Below are positions 1-6,345 of a stretch of DNA of 15,673 nt, piece after piece. A program made the translations under genes and the position numbers. Positions within the stretch are counted from its first letter, which is position 1, and each line of letters begins with the position of its first letter. The notes under the pieces were generated by a model. That model was not told the origin of the DNA, did not search any database, and saw only the letters and a list, made by a program, of their open reading frames with translations. The DNA comes from an uncultured Collinsella sp. (GTDB lineage: Bacteria; Actinomycetota; Coriobacteriia; Coriobacteriales; Coriobacteriaceae), in contig CAAEVV010000016.1 of the NCBI GenBank assembly GCA_900759565.1, forward strand, positions 1 to 15,673. The letters run 5' to 3'.

Positions 1-85
1 AGCGACAATTTGTCATTCAAAAGGCGAGGCATGACCAGAAGGTCTATGCCTTGCCTTTTTCATGCCAACTTGTTCGCTCTGGACG
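1..85. repeat. Long imperfect hairpin element, copy 1 (left arm cut by window edge)
   Basis: The sequence folds into a long imperfect hairpin around the tetraloop AGAA at 37-40. Going outward, GACC pairs with GGTC (33-36/41-44). A T at 45 bulges, AGGCAT pairs with ATGCCT, and AAAAGGC pairs with GCCTTTT. A TC/TC internal loop follows, then CAT/ATG, then ACAA/TTGT (5-8/70-73). A second T bulges at 74, and AGCG pairs with CGCT (1-4/75-78). The right arm continues as CTGGACG (79-85), whose partner would lie before base 1. The same architecture recurs at 15570-15662. Because the inner arms are flanked by A and T runs, the hairpin could also act as an intrinsic terminator for whatever gene lies upstream. 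Its function is unknown. Confidence 0.75.
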
Positions 86-163
86 TCGCTCGCTGTCCGC
101 CCTCTACCTGCGGCGTTGCCTTGCTCCGGATGCGGTATGCTCAACCTGTGGCGCCTTAGATGT

Positions 164-190
164 AGTCATTGGGGACGTTCTTAAATGACT
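164..190. repeat. REP-like hairpin
   Basis: A perfect 7-bp inverted repeat, AGTCATT (164-170) and AATGACT (184-190), encloses a loop that begins GGGGACGTTCTT. Short extragenic palindromes with a GGGGAC-GTTCTT core are, as I recall, a common form of REP element mobilised by IS200-like Y1 (RAYT) transposases. No such transposase is in the window. The assignment rests on resemblance only. Confidence 0.45.
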
Positions 191-507
191 GGGTTGAGTA
201 AAATACTTTTCGAGTTTATTTAATCTGCTTTGTTAGAAATTAAGCTGTCTACCTGCTCAAAGTAATTAACAGTCTTCATCTGATATTGAAAATATTGCTC
301 GAAAAATCGTTCAAGAAGTCGCGGGGCGATTTTTGATGGGTCGTGCGTCAAGCGATGTGGCAAGTTCTTGGTTAGATATTGGTCAGTTTTGGGTCAACCT
401 TGCCAAAAGCTTGACGAATGCAGATTTAGACGTCGACGAATGAACATTTCAGGCAGGTTCCAAGCAAAATTCTGGGCTGATTCTCGATAATCGCCTTCAA
501 TCGTCCC

Positions 508-534
508 TTGCCAAGCGCTGGCCTCGCGTACAAT
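508..534 (+). promoter_or_regulatory. Possible prmC promoter
   Basis: TTGCCA (508-513) and TACAAT (529-534) are spaced by 15 bases, a little short for a housekeeping sigma factor. The -10 box is good and the -35 is moderate. A transcript would start near 541, about 40 bases before the prmC start codon. It is the best candidate in the spacer and would let prmC be transcribed apart from any upstream prfA. Confidence 0.35.
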
Positions 535-582
535 CTGCTCCGACATTCGCGCGCCGCCCGGCGCTTAAGAGGGGAGGACCCC

Positions 583-1833
583 ATGGCAAACGAGATCTGG
601 ACCATCAAGCGTTGTCTCGAGTGGACCAAGGGGTACCTGGCCGAGCGCGGTGAGGAGCATCCCCGTCTTTCTGCCGAGTGGCTGCTGTGCGCGGCAACGG
701 GCCTGGCGCGTATCGACTTGTATATGCGCATGGACGAGACACTTGACGCAGCGCAGCTCGAGACCATGCACGCGGCGGTCGTCCGTCGCGCGAAGGGCGA
801 GCCGCTGCAATACATCACCGGTAGCACGCAGTTTCGCATGATCGACGTCGCGTGCGCCCCCGGTGTGCTCATCCCGCGCCCCGAGACCGAGATGCTCGTC
901 GAGGAAGTCCTCAATTATCTGGATGCCGAGGTGCTGAGCCCCGAGGCCGCCGCCCGCCAGCGCGTGGAGCTGCCTTGGAACGATGAGGTCGAGCAGGCCC
1001 GCAAAGCTGAGGCCGCGCTGGCAGACGAACGCGCGACCGCCGAGCGCCGTGCCGCCAACCTGACGGCCGCCGATGAGGCGGCGCTAGGCGGCGACGTACT
1101 GGGCAGCCGTGCCTATGCCGAGGAACTGGCCGACCGCGAGGCCGAGGAAGCCGCCGCGCAGGCGGCAGAAGCCGAAGCCGCGGAAGCCGCCGAGTCCGAG
1201 CTCGACGAATACGGCATCGCCATTGAGGGTGCCGACCAGGAGACGGCTTCAGCTCAGGATGCTGCTGCGCCCGCCCCAGCCGAGCCCCGCACTGCCCGCG
1301 TTCTCGAGGTCGGCTGCGGCACGGGCTGCATCTCGCTCTCGCTTGCCTGGGAGCGTCGCGGCCACGTCACCTGCACTGCTACCGATATCGAGCCGCGCGC
1401 CATCGACCTTGCTACCAAAAACCGCGATGCGCTTGGCCTCACGTCCGACGAGGTCGCCTTCAGCCTCACGAACCTGGTGAGTTCCATTCCCCGCGAAGAG
1501 TGGGGCACCTTTGACGTACTCGTCTCCAACCCGCCCTACATCCCCACCGATGTCATGCGCTCGCTGCCGCATGAGGTCAAGGACTTTGAGCCCGACCTGG
1601 CGCTCGAGGGCGGTGCCGACGGCCTCGATATCTTCCGCCGCCTGCTCAACGCGGCACCCTACATGTTGCGCGCCGGCGGCCTGTTTGCCTGCGAGCTCTA
1701 CGAGGGCGCCCTCGATGCTGCGGCCGAGCTCTGTCGCCAGGCAGGCCTTTCGGACGTGCGTATCGTCCACGACCTCACCGATCGCCCCCGCATCGTCCGA
1801 GCCATCGTCACCGAGCCCAAGCAGCGCCAGTAA
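583..1833 (+). CDS. prmC: Peptide chain release factor N5-glutamine methyltransferase with a large insert
   Basis: PrmC methylates the glutamine of the GGQ motif in release factors RF1 and RF2, using S-adenosylmethionine. The ATG at 583 is chosen because GGGGAGG lies 5 bases before it; an in-frame TTG at 508 sits inside the putative promoter. The product is 416 residues, against about 280 for the family. Residues 1-112 match the N-terminal release-factor-binding part, including PLQYITG (74-80) and the IPRPETE stretch (97-103). The methyltransferase domain starts near 238 with motif I EVGCGTGC (242-249) and carries the signature NPPYIP (316-321). Between them lies a roughly 120-residue segment rich in Ala and Glu (about 116-236) that the family does not need. 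Reading frame and base composition are continuous, so this is an insertion rather than a frameshift. The family call is firm. Confidence 0.93.
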   Translation: MANEIWTIKRCLEWTKGYLAERGEEHPRLSAEWLLCAATGLARIDLYMRMDETLDAAQLETMHAAVVRRAKGEPLQYITGSTQFRMIDVACAPGVLIPRPETEMLVEEVLNYLDAEVLSPEAAARQRVELPWNDEVEQARKAEAALADERATAERRAANLTAADEAALGGDVLGSRAYAEELADREAEEAAAQAAEAEAAEAAESELDEYGIAIEGADQETASAQDAAAPAPAEPRTARVLEVGCGTGCISLSLAWERRGHVTCTATDIEPRAIDLATKNRDALGLTSDEVAFSLTNLVSSIPREEWGTFDVLVSNPPYIPTDVMRSLPHEVKDFEPDLALEGGADGLDIFRRLLNAAPYMLRAGGLFACELYEGALDAAAELCRQAGLSDVRIVHDLTDRPRIVRAIVTEPKQRQ

Positions 1834-1847
1834 TATTTATTAACTGG

Positions 1848-1877
1848 TTAGCAAAAATTATAAAGTAGTTTATAATT
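1848..1877 (+). promoter_or_regulatory. hicAB promoter with palindromic operator
   Basis: TTAGCA (1848-1853) and a perfect TATAAT (1871-1876) are separated by 17 bases. A perfect 9-bp inverted repeat, AATTATAAA (1856-1864) and TTTATAATT (1869-1877) with GTAG between, covers the -10 box and much of the spacer. The placement suits an operator that blocks RNA polymerase. HicB antitoxins commonly repress their own promoters, so HicB is the likely ligand; this is inference. The block is very AT-rich compared with both flanking genes. Confidence 0.7.
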
Positions 1878-1901
1878 AGGACGGCTGAAAGAGGTCGGCC
1901 C

Positions 1902-2087
1902 ATGCAACCTCCTACCTTTCGGGAAATCATTGCCCTACTCAAGCACGATGGATTCGTGAAGGTCGCGCAAGTCGGTAGTCATGCTAAGTATGTTTCTGGC
2001 GACCGTGTTGTCACCGTGAACGGCTCTGGTGGTGATCGACCAAAGAAGGGCACGTGGGCAAGTATTCGTCGCCAGGCTGGATGGTAG
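1902..2087 (+). CDS. hicA: HicA-family mRNA interferase toxin
   Basis: The 61-residue product has the length and plan of HicA toxins, small double-stranded-RNA-binding-fold proteins that cleave mRNA during translation. It begins with the usual helix (FREIIALLKHDGF), followed by the strand carrying GSHAKY, where His27 matches the conserved catalytic histidine. It ends with the family's IRRQAGW-type helix. AAAGAGG (1888-1894) lies 7 bases before the ATG. The hicB start follows the hicA stop by 11 bases, so the toxin comes first, as is usual for hicAB. The gene has its own promoter and operator and sits between prmC and tsaC, which suggests later insertion. All expected parts are present, so the toxin is probably active. 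Confidence 0.88.
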   Translation: MQPPTFREIIALLKHDGFVKVAQVGSHAKYVSGDRVVTVNGSGGDRPKKGTWASIRRQAGW

Positions 2088-2098
2088 TTGGAGGCAAA

Positions 2099-2545
2099 AT
2101 GAGGCAGCGATTTACCTATGACTGCGTTCTCATAAAAGAAGACGACGGTTACTGCGCCAGCTTCCCGCAGATTCCCGGCGCCTTTGCCGATGGCGATACG
2201 CGCGAAGAAGCGATTGCCCATGCCACCGAGGCGCTGATGGCGTTTTTGGCCGACGACCTCAACAACGGTTTGACTCCGGCAGGGTACGAACGCTCGGCCG
2301 AGGTCGTGGCCCTTTCAGTCGAAATCGACCACGAGGACGCTCGGGAAGCGGCGTGCCGAACATTTAAAGACGCGGCGCTGGACCTCAAAGTCTCCGCTCC
2401 GCGGATTACCGCGCTGGTCAAAGCCGGAAAGCTCGATGTTGAACTCGTCGATGGCCGTCGGATGATAACGATAGACAGCATCGAGCGTTACGCCGCTCAA
2501 GAACGTCACGCCGGAAGACCAAAGAAGTTCGTAGCCGTCCAATAA
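2099..2545 (+). CDS. hicB: HicB-family antitoxin with C-terminal DNA-binding domain
   Basis: HicB binds and neutralises HicA and usually represses the operon. The ATG at 2099 follows GGAGG (2090-2094) by 4 bases; an in-frame GTG at 2054 would lie inside hicA and has no good site. Residues 1-50 of 148 show the partial RNase H fold typical of HicB: DGYCASFPQIPG (16-27) and GDTREEAIAHATEAL (32-46). Residues about 88-135 look like a helix-turn-helix of the excisionase or MerR type, since KVSAPRITALVKAGKL is followed by a GRRMITID wing and a helix. The C-terminus is basic (AGRPKK). The HicB call is firm; the exact type of DNA-binding domain is inferred by eye. Confidence 0.88.
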   Translation: MRQRFTYDCVLIKEDDGYCASFPQIPGAFADGDTREEAIAHATEALMAFLADDLNNGLTPAGYERSAEVVALSVEIDHEDAREAACRTFKDAALDLKVSAPRITALVKAGKLDVELVDGRRMITIDSIERYAAQERHAGRPKKFVAVQ

Positions 2546-2679
2546 CCCCCTCACTTTCACCGACTACTCGAGCCGCTCACCAAACCAACATGCGCTCTGG
2601 GCAAATAGATTGAACGTTTCGTGCGAGAATGCCCCACAGTAAACAAACTTGCACCAGAGCGTAAGGGGCTGGCATACAC

Positions 2680-3423
2680 ATGCAGACGGTCTATCGGGTA
2701 TACGAGGGAGCGCGCGAGCCGCATCGGCTTGCAGTCGAGCGCACGGCCGAGCTACTCGGTCGCGGCGGCTTGGCACTTATTCCAACCGAGACGGTCTACG
2801 GTGTCGCCGTGGCGGTCGATGCCTTCTCGGACGCCGTGCCCCAAGATGCAAGCGAATTCCCATCGTGGCCGCGCGATCCGCAGGCCACCGTCAACGGCGC
2901 CGCGGTCCCCGCACTCGGTACCGGCTATCGTCGTATCTTTACCCTCAAGCAGCGCGAGCTCACGCAAACGGTTGCCTGGCTGGTCGATGATGCCGAGGCA
3001 CTCGACCGCTATGGCGTGGATATCCCTCATGAGGCCCGCGTGCTCGCCCGACGATGCTGGCCGGGCGCCCTGACTATCGTGGTCAAGGCGGCCCCCTGCG
3101 TGCCGACCTTTATGCGCGCCGCCGACGACACGGTGGCACTTCGCGCTTCGGCCTCGCCCGTGGTGCAAGCGCTCATCCGCGCCTGCGGCAGCCCTCTTGC
3201 CTGCACCAGCGCCAACACGCATGGCGCGCCCGCGCCGGCAAGTTTTGCCACGGTGGAGGAGCGCATCCTGGAGGGGGTCGATGTGGCCGTCGACGCCGGT
3301 GAGACCCCGTGTCGCGACGCCTCAACCATCGTGTCGTTTCAGCACGGAGAGCTCCAGATCCTGCGCCAAGGCGCGCTTCCCGCATCAGAGATCGAACGGG
3401 TCCTGTCCGACCCGATGCAATAG
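2680..3423 (+). CDS. tsaC: Threonylcarbamoyl-AMP synthase (TsaC/Sua5/YrdC family)
   Basis: The enzyme makes threonylcarbamoyl-AMP from threonine, bicarbonate and ATP, the first step of the t6A37 modification of ANN-decoding tRNAs. Family landmarks are present in order: IPTETVYG (34-41), IFTLKQR (86-92), WPGALT (127-132), VALR (152-155), TSAN (176-179), DASTIV (213-218) and ILRQG (227-231). At 247 residues it is longer than a bare TsaC (about 190) but lacks the extra C-terminal domain of Sua5. Most of the surplus is an insert of about 35 residues at 48-83. The usual KxRP motif reads KQRE here. The ATG at 2680 has AAGGGG 11 bases upstream. glpK starts 13 bases after the stop, so the two are probably cotranscribed. 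No clear promoter was found in the 134-base gap after hicB. Confidence 0.85.
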   Translation: MQTVYRVYEGAREPHRLAVERTAELLGRGGLALIPTETVYGVAVAVDAFSDAVPQDASEFPSWPRDPQATVNGAAVPALGTGYRRIFTLKQRELTQTVAWLVDDAEALDRYGVDIPHEARVLARRCWPGALTIVVKAAPCVPTFMRAADDTVALRASASPVVQALIRACGSPLACTSANTHGAPAPASFATVEERILEGVDVAVDAGETPCRDASTIVSFQHGELQILRQGALPASEIERVLSDPMQ

Positions 3424-3436
3424 AAAGGTTTAAGCG

Positions 3437-4978
3437 ATGTCGTTGAATCTAGGTAGCCTGGGTATGGAAGACGCCTCGTTTAGCTTTGGCGGTTCCTACA
3501 TCATGGCGCTCGACTGCGGCACTACCTCGGTACTCGCGACCATCGTCGACGAGTACGGCTGCATCGTCGCCCAGGCGCGTCGTGGCGTCAAAACCAGCTT
3601 CCCGCGCCCCGGCTGGGTGGAGCAGGATCCCATGGAGGTGCTTGCCAGCCAGATCGGCGTGATGATGGAGGTCCAGTTTAAGAGCGGCATCCATTCTGAC
3701 CGCATCGCCGCCATCGGTATCTCCAACCAGCGCGAGACCACGGTGGTGTGGGACCGCATAAGCGGCCAACCCATTTATAACGCCATCGTGTGGCAATGCC
3801 GTCGCACCGCACCTCTGATCGACGAGCTGGTCGAGCAGGGCGCAGAAGGGCTGGTGCGCTCCCGCACGGGACTCACGCTCGATCCGTATTTCTCGGCTTC
3901 AAAGGTGCAGTGGATCCTCGACAACGTCGACGGTGCGCGTGAGAGCGCGGCGGCGGGCGACCTCATGTTCGGCACCATCGACACCTGGCTCATCTACAAC
4001 CTCACCGGCAGTCAGGTCTTTGCTACCGACTACACCAATGCCAGTCGCACGGCACTCTTTAATATCCATACGCTCGATTGGGACGACGACCTGCTGGCGC
4101 TCTTTGACGTTCCACGTTCCATGATGCCCGAGGTTCGTTGGAGTTCGGGCGACTACGGCCGCGTCGCGAGCGACATCATGACCAACATGCCACCTATCAT
4201 GGGCGTGGCGGGCGACCAGCAGGCGTCGCTGTTCGGTCACTGCTGCTTCCATCCCGGCCAGACCAAAAACACCTATGGCACGGGTTGCTTTATGCTCATG
4301 AACACCGGCGACGAAGTCGTCGAATCCAAGAACGGTCTGGTCTCCACGATCGGTATCGCCGCAGACGGCAAGATCAGCTATGCGCTCGAGGGTTCTATCT
4401 TTGCCGCCGGCTCAACCATGAACTGGCTGCGCAACAACATGGGCATCATCTCGAGCGTGAGCGAGTCCGCGCAACTCGCCACTTCGATCAGCGACAACGA
4501 GGGCTGCTACTTCGTCCCCGCCTTCGCAGGCCTGGGCGCTCCCTGGTGGGACCCGCATGCTCGCGGTATCGTGTGCGGCCTGACCGGCGCCTCGAGTCGC
4601 GCGACCATTGTGCGTGCGGCCTGCGAGTCCATGGCCTACCAGAGTTATGACGTGCTACGCGCCATGGAGCAGGACGTGGGACTTTCGATTGAGCGCCTGT
4701 CCGTCGATGGCGGTGCCTCGCGCAACGAGTTCATCATGCAATTCCAGGCTGATCTGCTGGATATCCCCGTGCTGCAGTGCGAGACGGTGGAGACCACGGC
4801 GATTGGCGCCGCGTACTTGGCGGGCCTTGCTGTCGGCTATTGGGAGGATTTGGAGGAGCTGGAGCAAAACGCTCAGATCGTCAAAGTCTTCCATCCTCAC
4901 ATGTCCGCCGAGCGCCGTGAGAGCAACCTCGCTGGTTGGCGTGATGCCGTCAAGCGTTCGCTCAACACCGCTCAGTAG
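3437..4978 (+). CDS. glpK: Glycerol kinase (FGGY family)
   Basis: Glycerol kinase phosphorylates glycerol to sn-glycerol 3-phosphate in the cytoplasm, feeding glycolysis and phospholipid synthesis. The 513-residue product carries the ATP-phosphate motif DCGTTS (26-31), substrate contacts NQRETT (97-102) and WQCRRT (119-124), and GVAGDQQASLFG (256-267) with the catalytic-base Asp260. NTYGTGCFMLMNTG (278-291) and DGGASRNEF complete the second ATP-binding half. AAAGG (3424-3428) lies 8 bases before the ATG. About 20 residues precede the usual start of the fold; an internal ATG at 3503 has no ribosome site, so the longer form is preferred. The loop before GVAGDQQ lacks the His-Phe-Tyr type site phosphorylated by HPr in many Gram-positive glycerol kinases. 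No transporter (GlpF) or GlpD gene is adjacent. Confidence 0.95.
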   Translation: MSLNLGSLGMEDASFSFGGSYIMALDCGTTSVLATIVDEYGCIVAQARRGVKTSFPRPGWVEQDPMEVLASQIGVMMEVQFKSGIHSDRIAAIGISNQRETTVVWDRISGQPIYNAIVWQCRRTAPLIDELVEQGAEGLVRSRTGLTLDPYFSASKVQWILDNVDGARESAAAGDLMFGTIDTWLIYNLTGSQVFATDYTNASRTALFNIHTLDWDDDLLALFDVPRSMMPEVRWSSGDYGRVASDIMTNMPPIMGVAGDQQASLFGHCCFHPGQTKNTYGTGCFMLMNTGDEVVESKNGLVSTIGIAADGKISYALEGSIFAAGSTMNWLRNNMGIISSVSESAQLATSISDNEGCYFVPAFAGLGAPWWDPHARGIVCGLTGASSRATIVRAACESMAYQSYDVLRAMEQDVGLSIERLSVDGGASRNEFIMQFQADLLDIPVLQCETVETTAIGAAYLAGLAVGYWEDLEELEQNAQIVKVFHPHMSAERRESNLAGWRDAVKRSLNTAQ

Positions 4979-5101
4979 GGTTGCGACGAGCTGCTCGATA
5001 CAACAAACCGTTAAACTTATGCACGGCGCACGGCAACAACATCGCCATGTGCCTTGTCAGCAAGGCCATCTTCCGGCCGCAACGAAAGGGGCAATCAACC
5101 C

Positions 5102-5749
5102 ATGACCGTCACCTACGATACGTCCCGTGTGACCCTTGTCGATCACCCGCTCGTCCAGCACAAGTTGTCGATCCTGCGCGACAAGAGCACCGGCACCAAC
5201 CAGTTCCGCCAGCTCGTGCGCGAGCTCGCACTTTTTGACGGCTACGAGGCCATGCGCGACCTGCCCATGGAAGACGTCGAGGTCGAGACCCCCATCACCA
5301 CCGCAACGTTTAAGCAGCTCGCCGGCAAAAAGCTCGCCATCGTTCCCATCCTGCGTGCAGGCCTTGGCATGGTCGATGGCATCCTCGACTTGGTACCCTC
5401 CGCTCGCGTGGGCCACATCGGTATGGAGCGCGACGAGGTTACCCACGAGCCGCATGAGTATTACTGCAAGATGCCCAAGGATATCGACCAGCGCATCTGC
5501 CTGGTCGTCGACCCCATGCTCGCCACGGGCGGTTCGGCCGAGATGGCCATCAGCTACCTGCGCGGGCGCGGTGTCAAGGATATCCGCATGCTGTGCATCG
5601 TCGCCGCGCCCGAGGGCCTCAAGTCACTGACCGAAAAGGACCCCGACGTACATATTTATACGTGCGCCATCGACGACCATCTCAACGAGGCCGCCTACAT
5701 CGTTCCGGGCCTGGGCGACGCCGGCGACCGCATCTACGGCACGCTGTAA
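5102..5749 (+). CDS. upp: Uracil phosphoribosyltransferase
   Basis: Upp salvages uracil by joining it to PRPP to form UMP. The 215-residue protein has the standard length. The PRPP loop VDPMLATGGS is at 136-145, PILRAGLGM at 82-90, and the C-terminal uracil-binding stretch PGLGDAGDRIYGT at 202-214. The ATG at 5102 has AAAGGGG (5085-5091) 10 bases upstream; an in-frame TTG at 5054 is not supported by a ribosome site. A 123-base gap separates it from glpK with no clear terminator or promoter, so it may be partly cotranscribed with glpK. The adjacent genes give no further information about its role. Confidence 0.96.
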   Translation: MTVTYDTSRVTLVDHPLVQHKLSILRDKSTGTNQFRQLVRELALFDGYEAMRDLPMEDVEVETPITTATFKQLAGKKLAIVPILRAGLGMVDGILDLVPSARVGHIGMERDEVTHEPHEYYCKMPKDIDQRICLVVDPMLATGGSAEMAISYLRGRGVKDIRMLCIVAAPEGLKSLTEKDPDVHIYTCAIDDHLNEAAYIVPGLGDAGDRIYGTL

Positions 5750-5791
5750 TCTCTGGGCCATACCGGCTAACGTCGAAAATACGAAGAAATG

Positions 5792-5826
5792 GTGCGCGCG
5801 GGCGAGCAAAGGACGTCCACGCGCAC
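5792..5826. other. GC-rich inverted repeat downstream of upp
   Basis: GTGCGCG (5792-5798) and CGCGCAC (5820-5826) can pair, and the loop contains the palindrome GGACGTCC. No T run follows, so it is not a canonical intrinsic terminator. It could still mark the 3' end of the upp transcript. Weak call. Confidence 0.3.
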
Positions 5827-5923
5827 TCCTGTTAACGGACGTTTTGCGCTGAGGGGTTCGAAAAAACGTATTACCGTACCTGCGGCATAAAGAAGGCCTT
5901 AAGAAAACGTACAGGTGCGTATT

Positions 5924-5968
5924 AACCGTTTGTTTTACGGTTGTACTTTAGCGATTGGCTCGTACAAT
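5924..5968 (+). promoter_or_regulatory. Promoter of the ATP synthase operon
   Basis: TTGTAC (5941-5946) and TACAAT (5963-5968) are spaced by 16 bases and are the best promoter match before the atp genes. Transcription would start near 5975, leaving a leader of about 55 bases. The two boxes form an inverted repeat, TTGTAC against GTACAA (5962-5967). A second inverted repeat, AACCGT/ACGGTT (5924-5929/5937-5942), overlaps the -35 box. Either could be a binding site for a regulator; none is known to me. The rest of the 5750-6030 spacer is noncoding. Confidence 0.55.
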
Positions 5969-6030
5969 AGTCACCAATGTTTGGCGGGAACTGTTCTGTG
6001 AGGCGTTAAAAAAGGAAAGTGAGGACGCCA

Positions 6031-6342
6031 GTGTTTCAGATAGCCGATCTGCTCGCTATCGTTGCAGGCGCCATCGCGGGCGCAATTGCCTTCCTTCCCT
6101 TTGTCTTTACGCTCAAGCCGGTTCTTGACGATAAGCAGAATGCGGACATGCTCAAGGGCATGGTGAGTCTGGCGGTCTCGGCAGTCGCCCTGCTCGTCTT
6201 TACCTTGGTTGTGTTTGCGTTGTTCGGAGAGGCATTTCGCATGTTCCTCCTGGGCGAGGCGATCGGCTTCGTGGCCTTTATGGCCGCCTGCACGGTTCGC
6301 GTCGCCAAGGCGCTGCGAGATCCTCATGAGGTCGAAAGGTAA
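6031..6342 (+). CDS. atpI: AtpI-like membrane protein
   Basis: A 103-residue hydrophobic protein directly before atpB, the usual place of AtpI, which helps c-ring assembly or magnesium supply in other bacteria. About three membrane segments are visible (roughly 6-28, 42-65 and 71-90), with a basic C-terminal tail. The GTG at 6031 is preferred because GTGAGG (6019-6024) lies 6 bases upstream. The alternative GTG at 6019 would add four residues but crowds its ribosome site. The sequence itself is poorly conserved, so the name rests on position and topology. It is followed after 3 bases by atpB. Confidence 0.65.
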   Translation: MFQIADLLAIVAGAIAGAIAFLPFVFTLKPVLDDKQNADMLKGMVSLAVSAVALLVFTLVVFALFGEAFRMFLLGEAIGFVAFMAACTVRVAKALRDPHEVER

Positions 6343-6345
6343 GTC

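Larger units (their letters stand above)
86..582. other. Gene-poor spacer before prmC
   Basis: About 500 bases without a convincing gene. The stretch from about 180 to 450 is clearly AT-richer than the rest of the window. It contains a REP-like hairpin (164-190), an 8-bp inverted repeat AAAAATCG/CGATTTTT (302-309/327-334) and further short pairings at 359-408. Two overlapping open stretches of 57 codons lie on opposite strands (+ 270-443, - 393-220). The + stretch has only a late ATG (336), preceded by GCGGGG. The - stretch has only a very late ATG (277-279). Either could be the end of a decayed gene. No tRNA or known riboswitch was recognised. Confidence 0.55.

Noticed and set aside
28..50. 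CRISPR repeat (the 23-base sequence shared by both window ends)
   Set aside because: Only two copies about 15.6 kb apart, no spacers, and the sequence is the tip of a longer hairpin.
508..582. An earlier TTG start for prmC
   Set aside because: The added 25 residues do not match the family, the TTG lies in the likely promoter, and the ATG at 583 has a strong ribosome site.
426..914. A 162-codon - strand open frame running from inside prmC into the upstream spacer
   Set aside because: Most of it is opposite prmC and Arg/Ser-rich as shadows are. No family resemblance.
4979..5101. Promoter or terminator between glpK and upp
   Set aside because: Box-like sequences (TTGCGA, TACAAC, TAAACT) have wrong spacing, and the CGAG/CTCG hairpin has no T run.
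6019..6030. GTG at 6019 as the AtpI start
   Set aside because: The purine-rich ribosome site is too close (about 2 bases). The GTG at 6031 has better spacing from GTGAGG.
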